From assembly GCF_050003625.1 (NCBI RefSeq), contig NC_134399.1, positions 149,352,473 to 149,416,472 of the forward strand: a DNA stretch of 64,000 bases, given 5' to 3'. The translations under genes were made by a program, and so were the position numbers. The notes beneath the pieces were generated by a model that was given only the letters and a program-made list of their open reading frames with translations, was not told the origin of the DNA and made no database searches. The DNA is from Haematobia irritans (Eukaryota; Arthropoda; Insecta; Diptera; Muscidae). Within the stretch, counting starts at the first letter, position 1. Each line of letters starts with the position of its first letter. Below are positions 1 to 9,957 of this stretch, in pieces.

Positions 1-424
1 GCTAGTTCTAAGATAAATAGCGATCATCCTCTCCAGAGTCTTGAGTAGGAATGAGGATAAGCTGATTGGTCGGAAATGTTTCGCACTCAAGTGAGAGTCT
101 TTTGCCGCTTTCGGTATGAAAACGACTTTTGTTTCCCTCCACTTTTCTGGTATATATGCTAAGTTTATACATCCTTTATATATCACCGTCAACCACGGGA
201 TAATTCTTTCAGTCACTGCTTGTAAATCCGACGGAGTAATTCCATCAGGTCCGGGGGATTTGAATGGCCAAAAGCTATTTAACGCCCATTTTATTCTAGA
301 TTCCGATACAATTTCCTCGATAGGAGATGACCGTTGAACCACTGTGGCACCGCCAGAACATGGTTCAACCGTCTGATTTCCAGGAAAATGTGTGTCCAAT
401 AGTACATCCAGCGTCTCCTCACTC
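1..424 (-). mobile_element. LINE fragment (I-group), part of reverse transcriptase
   Basis: Read on the minus strand, this matches the LINE at about 18330-18730. It covers the region just before and at the start of the reverse transcriptase domain, including the GPDGI motif and the VVFIPK stretch. It is cut by the window edge at one end and joins another repeat near base 424. The frame is damaged. Confidence 0.8.
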
Positions 425-705
425 CTCCTCCTCCTCACATCGAAGCCCGAGCATTTGGAAGATGATCACTGGTCTCCTGTTCTTGTATTTCGAAATCTGG
501 ATTTTATTGAAACATGCACGCTAGTATGACAAAAATTTTATATCTATTTTCAGTTTGTAAATTATTGCGGATTTTGTCGGAAACTTGTCCAAACTCTATT
601 GGGAATTTTTGTTAGGAATTTTAATTTTAATTCGATATTTTTGTGAACGAAAAGTTACAAATTTGGGAACAAGAGCCAGAAATATTCTGGTAACACTGGT
701 AGCGA
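425..705. repeat. dispersed repeat also found at 39600-39850
   Basis: The stretch from the ACATTTGGAA-like start to CTGGTAACACTGGTAGCG matches 39605-39850. Both have a segment with CAAGANCCAGAAA followed by ATTCTGGTAACACT or ATACTGGTAACACT. The end carries a CCAGTATT/AATACTGG inverted motif, also seen in the tandem array at 38126-39600, so both probably belong to one element family. Confidence 0.6.
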
Positions 706-2780
706 CACCTTAGCGAAAGACGAAACAATCAACTGGCAAATACTTATGGTTGTATGGGAATTTATGGTATTAGACAGTAATCGTTTTATTTTTTGACCAA
801 AATTCTCACAAGTTCTTAATTAAATAATACTAATAGAATAAAATATACATATTTGGCGAATAAATAAAATAGAACATCAAAACTAAACATTTTTTTTTGG
901 GGAGACAACATTAACAACGACAATGTTGTATACAATTTCGTGGGCCAAATTATAAACTAAGTCATTTTAATTTGGAAGATATCTCCTTAATATCCATAGC
1001 AATGCATTTACAAATAATTGGGGGTTAGTTAATAACAAATAAAAAAAAAAATATAGACAACCTATACATACAAATAAGGATAACATTCAATACACACATC
1101 AATTGAGTTTGGCATATAAGAGATATGTAAATGAGGTGGTTTGATAGATAGTTAGATAGTGAGTGAGAGAGATAGATTTTAGGCCGATATAGCTCGAAAT
1201 ACAGAAGGAGCAATAGATAAACGAGAAAAAGTGTTTTTGGATATTTGTTGATTTTTTTTTTTTTTTGTAAAATTACGAATTTCATTTTTAAAATTTGTGT
1301 GAATTTAGTACTTACATCGTGCTGTTGTTGTAGAGTTGAGAGTTTTGTTCAGAAAATATAGAGTTCGTGGTGGTGGTGGTGATGATGAGATTTTGTTTGT
1401 TTATTCGTGGTTGATGGATTTTGTTGTTGATGATGAATTTGATAGATTTTCATGTTGTAGAAGAGAACAATTTTGATTTGATTCCATTTATCGAATGGAG
1501 ATTATAATCAAAATTTTAATGGCGATTCAAAGAGAGAAAAAGTAGCAGGGCGGTGGGGTTTATAAAAGGCAAAATATTTTTTTTTTCATTTTTTTTGTGT
1601 TGTCAAATTGGCAAATTTCATTTACAAATTTTGAAAGGTGTAGGGGTGATTGAGGTGGTGGTGGTAATTGAAATTGGTTAGTGTTGGTGGCATTGGAGAT
1701 TGTTGTGTCCATGAGTGTTTTTACAGGTGATGTGTTGTAGGGTGTTTCAGTTTATATTGTGGTATTTGCATATTTTTATCAGATTTTTTTTTTTTTGTTT
1801 TGCGATATTCAGACCCCATTTTCGTAAAGTGTTTTTTTTAATCGTAATGGGTTGTTCAATTTTTTTTGTCAATCGTACACACATAATAATTTATATGAAA
1901 AAAAGGAAAATTAAAAAAAGAAATATATGAGATTAATAATATTCGAAAAATGGCTTATGATTATAAATGAGCATATAAATATGTATATAAGTATATTTCA
2001 ATATAATTTCAATACAATATAAATATTGGCTGATATGTAGCAGTAATAAATCTTGATTCATTAACAAGTGTATATATGATTCCATTTAATTTTTTGTTAA
2101 TAAATTAATATAAATGTATGTTATATATAATTTTTGGTTTATATATGTAATGTATTTCTCTATTTATATATATTGTTTAAGTAAGTATTTATATATATAT
2201 ATTGCAATATAAGAAATATGAACCTATTCAAATCCTTAGAAAAAAATTAAGCTTAAGCTCCATTAAGTTAATGCAATTTTTCGTGTGTCATTATCATTAT
2301 CATCATCATCATTATCATAATCATCTCACAAAGAAATTGGTGATAAATATATATTTATTATTTATATGTTAAATAATATGTAAAAGAACCCTCAACAAAC
2401 ACAATTACATTTCAAAACATTTGGCCATGTTTAAATATCAAATAATGAAAATACTTTGTTTTAAGCGAAACTTTCTTTTCATTTGTGGTGTAAGTGTGTG
2501 ATTTAAAAAAAAAAAATAATATACAAACGTATATATGTAAATTAAAGTTAAACCTTTAAAAGCAACATAATTGAACTCATCTCCTGTGATAGTGTATTTT
2601 TCACTTTTTTTTTTTTTTTTGATTTCAATAGATATTATCTTTTTCTGATGTTTGATCTTAAATTGTCCTTTTTTATTTTGTTTGTTATATCAAACAATAC
2701 CTAAGTTTATACAAACATGTTTTTAGCCACAGCATATTATTTTAGACAAAACTAGAAATGATAATTATAACAATATTTAC
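706..2780. other. cac intron, no recognised element
   Basis: AT-rich intron 3' of the IVS3 exon. It has poly-T runs (about 1251-1266 and 1577-1592), GTG/GAT trinucleotide repeats (1367-1390, 1425-1435), a CAT-rich run (2293-2320) and many TATA-type repeats. I looked for the IVS4 exon (Arg/Lys every third residue) on the minus strand and did not find it. Confidence 0.7.
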
Positions 2781-2864
2781 CCCAAATTCCATCCATAGTG
2801 CATCGACTATACTGCCCAAGACTGTGATTAAATCAAAGATGTTCCAGGGATCTTTAAAGAAATT
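2781..2864 (-). CDS. cac: cac exon: segment IVS3
   Basis: 84 nt, 28 codons, phase 0 at both ends. It encodes [18 protein letters not shown], then [10 protein letters not shown]. This is the IVS2-S3 turn and IVS3 helix and is very close to the insect cac sequence I know. The acceptor is CTTCATTTTAG at 2865 and the donor GGG/GTAAAT at 2780. The next exon (IVS3-S4 loop and the IVS4 voltage sensor) is not seen in 1-2780 and should lie outside the window. Confidence 0.93.
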
Positions 2865-3215
2865 CTAAAATGAAGGGTGTGACATAAAAAAAAATTAGTT
2901 TATATTCTTTAAATTTTATAGATATTTAAATATTGTGTTACTAAGTAATGTTTTGTGTAAGTATTTTAATTTTTATTTAAAACCATTGCTGAAATTTTCA
3001 TATGTATATCCTTCTCGACGAGCTGTAAATATATTTTAAATATTAATGTAATAAATAGTTTGATAAAATTTATAGTATCTATCTAAACCTATCTATAAAA
3101 ACTTTTGATGAATTTCGTGGGAATAGAAGATCCAGGAATTAATTAGCAAACCAACCAACATCGCCTTATGATATTGTGGTCTGTAGGCCAGCACGTTTGT
3201 GTTTGTTGTTCTCTT

Positions 3216-3252
3216 AATGCCATGTTGTATCTATTGCCTTTAGACATATTGT
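3216..3252 (+). mobile_element. short LINE fragment
   Basis: About 37 nt nearly identical to 20101-20136 of the LINE on the plus strand (ATCTATTGCCTTTAGACAT core). It is too short to say more. Confidence 0.5.
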
Positions 3253-3275
3253 AAATACAATTAGCTACAAAACAT

Positions 3276-3700
3276 CCCAGCAAAAAATGGAGCACTATTT
3301 CAGCAGAATTACAGCAGAGAGAGAGAGAGAGAGAGGCAGTAGCAACTGCTTACCAAACCACCGAATCAGCGCTGATTTATGTGGGCGATGTCCCGATTTA
3401 AAGCAGATTCTACATTGCGCTGATATAATTGATCATTTCAATAGAAATATTGCTCAGAACTGATACTCGTATAAAATTTTGAGTATAGCATTATTGGCGC
3501 GAAGTAAAACAGCACTACCTTTCATGCATCTATACTGCATGAATTGGTTGCAATAACGTAAACGACTGATCAGAAACTAGTTTGATTACTCGTTTACGTT
3601 ATTGCCACCGATTCATTCAGTGTGGATGCATTGCCTACTTTATTGTATACCAAAAAGCGCAACTAAACTCTTACTGCTGAAGTTTTTTTTTTTTGCTGGG
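3276..3700. mobile_element. foldback element with CCCAGCAAAAAA ends
   Basis: The ends are CCCAGCAAAAAA and TTTTTTGCTGGG, followed inside by TTCAGCAG on both arms. The centre is strongly palindromic: CAATAACGTAAACGA (3551-3565) pairs with TCGTTTACGTTATTG (3591-3605), and the match extends outward with mismatches. An (AG)n run lies at 3316-3336. There is no coding sequence. I see no clear target duplication beyond AT. Confidence 0.7.
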
Positions 3701-3711
3701 ATGTGCTCTGA

Positions 3712-6014
3712 TTTTTATACCCTTCACCACTACTGTGGCAGAGAATGAAGCCGACCCATTTTTGTCGGCGGCGGCTAACACTAATTTTTTACCTCCGGCG
3801 GCGGCGGCTTGATGGCTAAGCCGATAGAAATTTGTCTTATCGACGGCGGAAAATTACAATCAATTTGATGTTATCTGAATGGTAATGAGATTAGTTGTAC
3901 AACTTATCTTACAATCACATTTACACATAATTCAAATGTTCTGACCCAAATTTTTGCAAAATTATTATAGCAATTACAAGCAGAGCACAATTCAAAAGCA
4001 AACTTTTTATATATTTTCTTTAATATTGACATGTTCCACAATAATAAGTAAACTACACTATCCGTTCACTTCTTTTCATTGTACTTATCATAATTATATT
4101 TTGTATTTTAATTGTATTTTAATTGGCAATAAGATTCATATAATCTCCAGAAACTTTTATTAATTGACCCTGTTTAAGTTAACTTTCAATTTTGATATTT
4201 TATTTATTTATTTATGCTTTTTATTTTCGTAGCAAACAATCAATTCTTTTTACCTCATGTGTCACTCATTTATCTATCTAAACGATAATTTTAAATTTCG
4301 TTTTAGTTAAATTAATTTTATTAAATTTTGTTATGATATAAATCTGTTCGCATACAATCAAATGCCTGTACTGTAAATTATAGGACCTTGAGTTTTGTCG
4401 TGCAGGAACCAAACTCAATAAATACAAAAATACTTGATACTGACGGATTTTGGGTGGAAAGTTAAACATTTTGACGGATTTTGGGTGGAAAGTTAAACAT
4501 TTTGACAAAAAATGCAACCATTATTAATATTTTTTCTGATTCAAATCAATATTTTTGATTAATTGGCGGCTAACTTTGAGTCGAGATGAGTCGACAAATT
4601 CGGCGACGTCTTCGACAGGTAAAAACTAGTCGACGGCGGCTAAAATCGGCGGTGCGACTCGGCGGCTTCGTTCTCTGTACTGTGGTATAGGGTATAATAA
4701 GTTTGTGCATTTGCATGTAACGCCAAGAAGGAAAAGTCTGAGACCCATCGTTTAGTATACCGATTGTCTTAGAATTAAATTCTGAGTCGATTTAGCTATG
4801 TCCGTCTGTCTGTCTGTCTGTCCGTCCGTCTGTTCATGTATTTTTGGTCGCAAAGTACAGGTCGCAGTTTAATTCCGATCGTCCTCAAATTTGGCATAGG
4901 GTCGTTTTTTGGAACAAAGACAATCGCTATTGATTTTGAAAAAAAAATCGATTCAGATTTATGGCGCTTTCTTTTCTTGTAAAAAATGCGCACTTTTTTT
5001 GTATTTTACCCGGAAAATGTACTTTTTAGGTTCTTTTCTAAAAAAAACAGGCAAAAGTGCGAAAGGGCTTCGAATTTTGTTGTGAAAATAGCGCCACGCA
5101 TAGAGGCAACTTACGGGCATTTTCAGCACTGCCAACAAACGAGAGTGCTGCGATTGCCCTGTCTCCTTCTTTGAATTCTTTTCTGCCCGCTGAAATGATA
5201 GCATTTTTTTAGGTTGCTGGTAACATTTTAAAAATGGGCATTCTGTACAAACAAAATGAAGGCAAATCACTTTATTCAGAAAAGAAAACACCATTAGATA
5301 TAGCTGTCATATATATTTATCCCCGATCTGGTCATAATTGGCGTGTTTATCAACCGATGTTCTTCAAAAGCCAGAGTTTTGGCCTGAATTGCTTCAAATT
5401 TTGCACGAGATGTACGTTTAACGGTGTCGCTATGTGTGCCAAATTTGGTTAAAATCGGTTTGGATTTAGATATAGCTCCCACATATATTTTTCGTCCGAT
5501 TTGGACTTATATGGCCTCAAAAGCCAGAGTTTTACCCTGACTTGCTTCAAATTTTGCACAATGAGTACGTTTAATAGTATCGGTAAGTTTGCCAAATTTG
5601 ATTGAAATCGGTTCAGATTTAGATATAACTCCCATATATATCTTTCGCCCGATTTACACTCATATGACCACGGGGGCCAAAGTTATACTCCCATTTACAT
5701 AAAATTTTGCAGAGATTGCAGAATTATTATTCTAACTATGTGTGTAAAATTTAGTCAAAATCGGTTCAGATTATATATATAGCTCCCATATAAACGTACA
5801 CCAGAGTTGGGGAAATACGGTAGACTGAATCTGTGCTAAATTTCAGGACGATAACGCTATTATTGAAGACTGTAGCGTGATTACAACAGACAGACAGACG
5901 GTCATGCTTATATCGTCTTACAGTTTCTCCCTGAAATAGTTGGAAATCGATATTTCGATGTGTTACAAACGGAATGACAAACTTATAATAATCCCATAAC
6001 CATTCTATGGTGGT
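3712..6014 (+). mobile_element. DINE-1-like element, interrupted by a hAT element
   Basis: It starts TTTTATACCCTTCACCAC and, after the inserted hAT element, continues TATAGGGTATAATAAG. A GTCCGTCTGTCTG run follows at 4801-4834. These are the hallmarks of the 5' end of DINE-1/INE-1 elements. Internal monomers with the GATATAGCTCCCAT motif follow (about 5290-5790). The right end (5880-6008) shows the same 5'-type features in reverse (GACAGACAGACGG, then GTTACAAACGGAATGACAAA), so this is a composite of two opposed copies or a rearranged element. Confidence 0.75.
3739..4677. mobile_element. hAT-type non-autonomous element
   Basis: 939 bp with terminal inverted repeats CAGAGAATGAAGCCG and CGGCTTCGTTCTCTG (one mismatch). 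It is flanked by an exact 8-bp duplication TACTGTGG at 3731-3738 and 4678-4685. CAGNG ends with an 8-bp duplication are diagnostic of the hAT superfamily. The GC-rich subterminal regions repeat CGGCGGCGGCT. A 32-bp direct duplication with core ACGGATTTTGGGTGGAAAG lies at 4441-4504. There is no transposase frame. Confidence 0.9.
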
Positions 6015-6226
6015 TATCCTACCTCAGTAATGCTGGTGACATTTCATTGGAATGTGGAACGCCGTTCGGACTCGGCTATAAAAAGGAGGTCCCTTGTCAT
6101 TGAGCTTAACATGGAATCGGGCAGCACTCAGTGATAAGAGAGAAGTTCACCTCTGTCGTATCACAATGGACTGAATAGTCTAAGTGAGCCTGATACATCA
6201 GGCTGCCACATAACCTAACCTAACGT
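6009..6226 (+). mobile_element. tRNA-derived SINE, 5'-truncated
   Basis: It matches the body and tail of the complete SINE at 54097-54439: ACCTCAGTAATGCTGGTGAC, GACTCGGCTATAAAAAGGAG, then the tail with CACAATGGACTGAATAGTCT. It ends in TAACCTAACCTAAC. The tRNA-like head is missing. Confidence 0.85.
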
Positions 6227-6287
6227 TCGGACTCGGCTACAAAAAGGAGGTCCCTTGCAATTGAGTTTAACATAGAATCGAGCACTC

Positions 6288-6492
6288 TTTAAACTGTGTC
6301 TGGTTCAATGGGGTCCTTTCTGACCCATCTGTTTATATATGTTGTACCGCGGAGCCCTTATTGACTCAACGGGGTCCCTACTGACCCATCTCGAATACCT
6401 AGCTTGGAAGTCCTTTCTGACCCGCTGTAGTCCTTACTGACCTATAGCGTCCCTTCTGACCCATTTCGAATATAGAATTATATTTAATTGAA
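6288..6492. repeat. GGGTCC/CTGACCC minirepeat block
   Basis: A degenerate unit (GGGTCCCTTCTGACCCATCT and variants) recurs about five times. The same block, uninterrupted, lies at 14585-14838, where it continues into TGTAATGTCCCGGCTGCTA. Here that continuation is displaced to 8438 by the insertion at 6497-8427. Confidence 0.75.
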
Positions 6493-6496
6493 TTAA

Positions 6497-8427
6497 AAAC
6501 AAGTATATACAGCAGTAAGTTCGGCCCGGCCGAATCTTAAATACCCAATACCATGAATCAAATTTAATATTTTAGTTTGAAAACTCTTCGTCGTAGCGGT
6601 TGACTTGACAATATTTAGAATTTTAGGGGGTTTGATGACACATCTTCTCCCAAGCAAATCAGTTCAACCAGTACGCTTCCCGAAGAAAAACTTTAAAGAT
6701 TCTACCTATGAAGACCAGATTCTGGATTTATGAGAACCCCTTTTATTTGAGTTTTAGAGAAATCATAAACATATTGTGTATATGATGAAATACCGCCTTG
6801 GTTTAAAATCTTAAATCTGTAGATTTTTACCGTCATTATTTAAATGATTACGAGTAGTAAAATCTGGAAATTGTGCTTTCAGTTTCAAGCAATTTTCATG
6901 ATCAGTGCGCCTGCTATACCCTGGAAAAAGTGTTTTCTTTTCTGAGGAACGAACATTTAGACAAGCAAAGTTTTCTTTTGACACAAATTTTAGAAACAGT
7001 CATTGAATCGCTTATCAAAAATTCGGATTAGTTTGCTCTAAACGAAAATACTTTATACGAACGGGGAATTTCGTTTGTCTAAAATTTCATTCCGGAGGAA
7101 AATATTTTTTCTTTGGGTGTACACTCAAGAAGTTAAATCGGTCTATATCGATGCCTTACCAAATGGACCGGTAAAAATAAATGCGATACAGATTTTTGAA
7201 GGTCTAAAATTCTAGTATATTTACATTTTTGTCCAAATCGGATAAAAACAACGGTTTCTTGAAGCCCAAGGATTTAAATCGGTAGATCGGTCTATGTGGA
7301 GGCTATACTAAAACATGGGTCGACACACACCATATTCGGCAGACCTATTTTTGGTAAGCCGGATTCCAGAAGTCGTAGAAATAAATTCGGAAGTTAGGTC
7401 TATATGGGGGCTCTACCAAAACATGGACCAATACTCACCACATCTATATGTTCCTCAAATACCTCTAGAATTCCACTCTTAGACGAATTGGGTGAAAACT
7501 ACGAATTCTAGAAGCCCAAGTAGAAAAATGGGGAGATCAGTCTATATAGGGGCTATACCAAAACGTGGACCGATACGGACCATTTTCGACTCACCTCTTT
7601 ATGGTCCTAAGATACCTCTAGATTTTTAATTTCCGACAAATTGGATAAAAACTACGGATTCTGGAAGCCCAAGAAATAAAGTCGGGAGATCGATCTATAT
7701 GTGGGCTTTACCAAAACATCGACCAATAGGCACCATTTGCGACACACCTATTTGTGATCTTAAAATACCTCCATATTTTCAATTTCAAGCAAATCGGCTA
7801 GAAAATATAGTCTCTAGACGCCCAAGAAGTAAAATCGGGAGATGGGTCTATATGGAGGTTATACCAAAAAATGGACCGATACACCCCAATTTCGGCACAC
7901 TTATTTGTGGTACCAAAATACCTCTAGATTTCGAATTTCAAGCAAATCGGCTAATACAGTTTCTAGACGCCCAAGAAGAAAAATCGGGAGATCGGTCTAT
8001 ATGGGGGCTATACCAAAACATGGACCGATACGGACCGTTTTCGGTACACCTCTGTATGGTCCTAGAATATCTCTAGATTTTCAATTTCAGGCAAATTACG
8101 GTTTTTATAAGCCCAAGACCCCAAATCGGGAAGTCGGTTGATATGGGGACTATATCAAAACTTGGACCGATATAGCCCATCTTCGAAATTGACCTGCCTG
8201 CAAACAAAAAAACGAATCTGTGCCAAATTTCAGGTCGATAGCGCCATTATTGAAGGCTGTAGCGTGATTACAACGGACAGACAGACGGATATGCTTATAT
8301 CGTCTTAGAATTTCTCCCTGAACAAGAATATATATACTTTATATAGTCAGAAATCGATATTTCGATATGTTACACATGGAATGACAAACTTATACCGCCA
8401 TCACCATTCTATGGTGGTGGGTATAAA
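6497..8427 (-). mobile_element. DINE-1-like (Helentron-type) element, full length
   Basis: Read on the minus strand, the 5' end is TTTATACCCACCACCATAG (8427 down). A GTCTGTCTGTCCG motif follows at 8275-8290, and the 3' end has the hairpin TTCGGCC-G-GGCCGAA and terminal TATATACTTGT (6497). It carries about six internal monomers of roughly 145-150 bp, each with a GGGGCTATACCAAAACATGG-like core. No long open frame is convincing. The surrounding repeat (intact at 14585-14838) gives a near-exact empty site. Confidence 0.85.
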
Positions 8428-8556
8428 GATATATTTTGTAATAAGTCCCGGCTGCTATTAGCCGTGAGAAATTCACCACTGTGGTATCACAATGGACTGA
8501 GTAGTCTAAGTGACCCTTAAATATCTGGCTGCCACTATACCTAACCTAACCTATGA

Positions 8557-9131
8557 TATTAGGTAATCTTCTGTCATGAGTACATACTCACGGTCATGAT
8601 TGCATACTCAAGCAGGTAAATTGTACTTAAATACTTGGGCTCTGCGTTCCTCATCTCCAAAACGATCATAACACATATCTCAATGAACAGTTCAATATTT
8701 ATCGAAGATGGAGATTAATTCAAATGAACACTTTCAGTTAATGTAGCATCATAATGGAGTGATATGTTAAAACTCGACTTCTAAATATTAGCGAATTTTC
8801 CCGTAATGAGTTTTTTAAAACATTAACAAGTCGGCAAATCGAGCTTTCCAAATATCAATACATCGATTTTTATTTTATATTATTTCATTTGTTTAGTGTT
8901 ACCACACCATATATCGACCTTTATAAAAGGAGAAAATCAGAAAGACGATTTCCCAAAATTAACAAAAAAAAAAAAAAACAAAAAAAAAAAAACAAAAAAT
9001 CAAATTTAAAATATTTTTCAAAGTCTGAAAGTGGATTATTGACTTTTTATCGATTATTCAAAAATTCGATTTTAAACTTCAATATTCCCAATATCCTTAC
9101 GTTTGCGCACATCTCTATTTGCTCCACCTAC
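8557..9131. other. cac intron, nothing recognised
   Basis: AT-rich, with a poly-A and AAAC-type run at 8964-8998. No element ends or conserved coding block were found before the IVS2-b exon donor at 9131. Confidence 0.6.
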
Positions 9132-9242
9132 CTTTATACCAAATGCTATCACTTTCATGAGTGTTTCCAAACAGAAGAAAAGCGTTAAAGTCAAATTTAT
9201 GCGGCCTCTTATTGGTTTGTAATGTGGTGGCTCATCATAAGC
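9132..9242 (-). CDS. cac: cac exon: segment IVS2, version b (alternative exon)
   Basis: 111 nt, 37 codons, phase 0 at both ends, the same length and phase as the exon at 13332-13442. It encodes AYDEPPHYKPIRGRINLT, then LTLFFCLETLMKVIAFGIK. The second half lines up with IVS2 version a: FFCLETLMKVIAFGIK against MFSVETVLKIIGFGVK. The first half, the extracellular S1-S2 loop, is different. The acceptor is TTTTATTTTATAG at 9243 and the donor AAG/GTAGGT at 9131. No stop or frameshift is present. The simplest reading is a mutually exclusive cassette, because including both would duplicate the S2 helix. Whether it is expressed is inference. Confidence 0.85.
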
Positions 9243-9957
9243 CTATAAAATAAAAATAAATTTAGGATTTTTTTGACATGAAAGAGGGAAAACAAAAATC
9301 AAAATAAGTATAAGGGTCATTTTTTTTTTGGATTTTTCATAAATGCTTTTGCAAAAGAAACCTTAACACAAGCCCTCATTAATCGCACAAAATTCCACAA
9401 AATTGAATTCGTTGAATCAGCAAAAAAACATTATGATATTATGATGTGAACATATAATAATTTCTTCCATAAATAGTGGGTGGCATACATTGAAGGTTTT
9501 AATAATTTGTAAGTTTTTTTTTAATAATTATTGTTACCCAGCAAAAAACAATTTGTACATCCAAAAATACTTTTCCAAAAATGGACTTCACTTCACAAGA
9601 AGTTAATTTAATATTACATATATATAAAAAACATTTGTTTTTCGCAGTTTATATAAATTAATATAAATATAAATATTAATATTAATTATAAATTTTCGGA
9701 ATTTTACTGTATACAGCAAAGACAAAGACAAACTAATGGAAATAAAAAAAATATTTGAAAATTGTACTGATCCATTTCTCGGTAGAGGCGGAATTCGCCA
9801 TAAAATATTTGCTAGTTTTATTCAAAACGTCTTTAAATAGAGATAAATGTCAAAAGAGTTAAGAAATTTTTTATTTTTTTAAATTTTATGACACTTCCTT
9901 AATGAATTGTTAAAATAACGAAAATTTACTGAAAATTTTAAATTTCTAACTACCAGT
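9243..9957. other. cac intron, little recognised
   Basis: Intron upstream of the IVS2-b acceptor. It carries a CCCAGCAAAAAA motif at 9538, like the end of the foldback element at 3276, but no nearby partner end that I can support. Otherwise it is AT-rich simple sequence. Confidence 0.5.

Larger units (their letters stand above)
6227..8556 (+). mobile_element. second SINE copy, interrupted
   Basis: It starts directly at the tail of the previous SINE with GTTCGGACTCGGCTACAAAA and diverges at GAGCACTCTTTAAACT (6286). It resumes near 8466 with GAAATTCACCACTGTGGTAT and ends ATACCTAACCTAACCT. Between the two halves lie a repeat block (6288-6492 and 8430-8465, the family of 14585-14838) and, inside that block, the DINE-1-like element 6497-8427. 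Confidence 0.7.

Noticed and set aside
1..2780. Next cac exon (IVS4)
   Set aside because: No minus-strand block with regularly spaced Arg/Lys and splice sites was found. The region is LINE debris and AT-rich intron.
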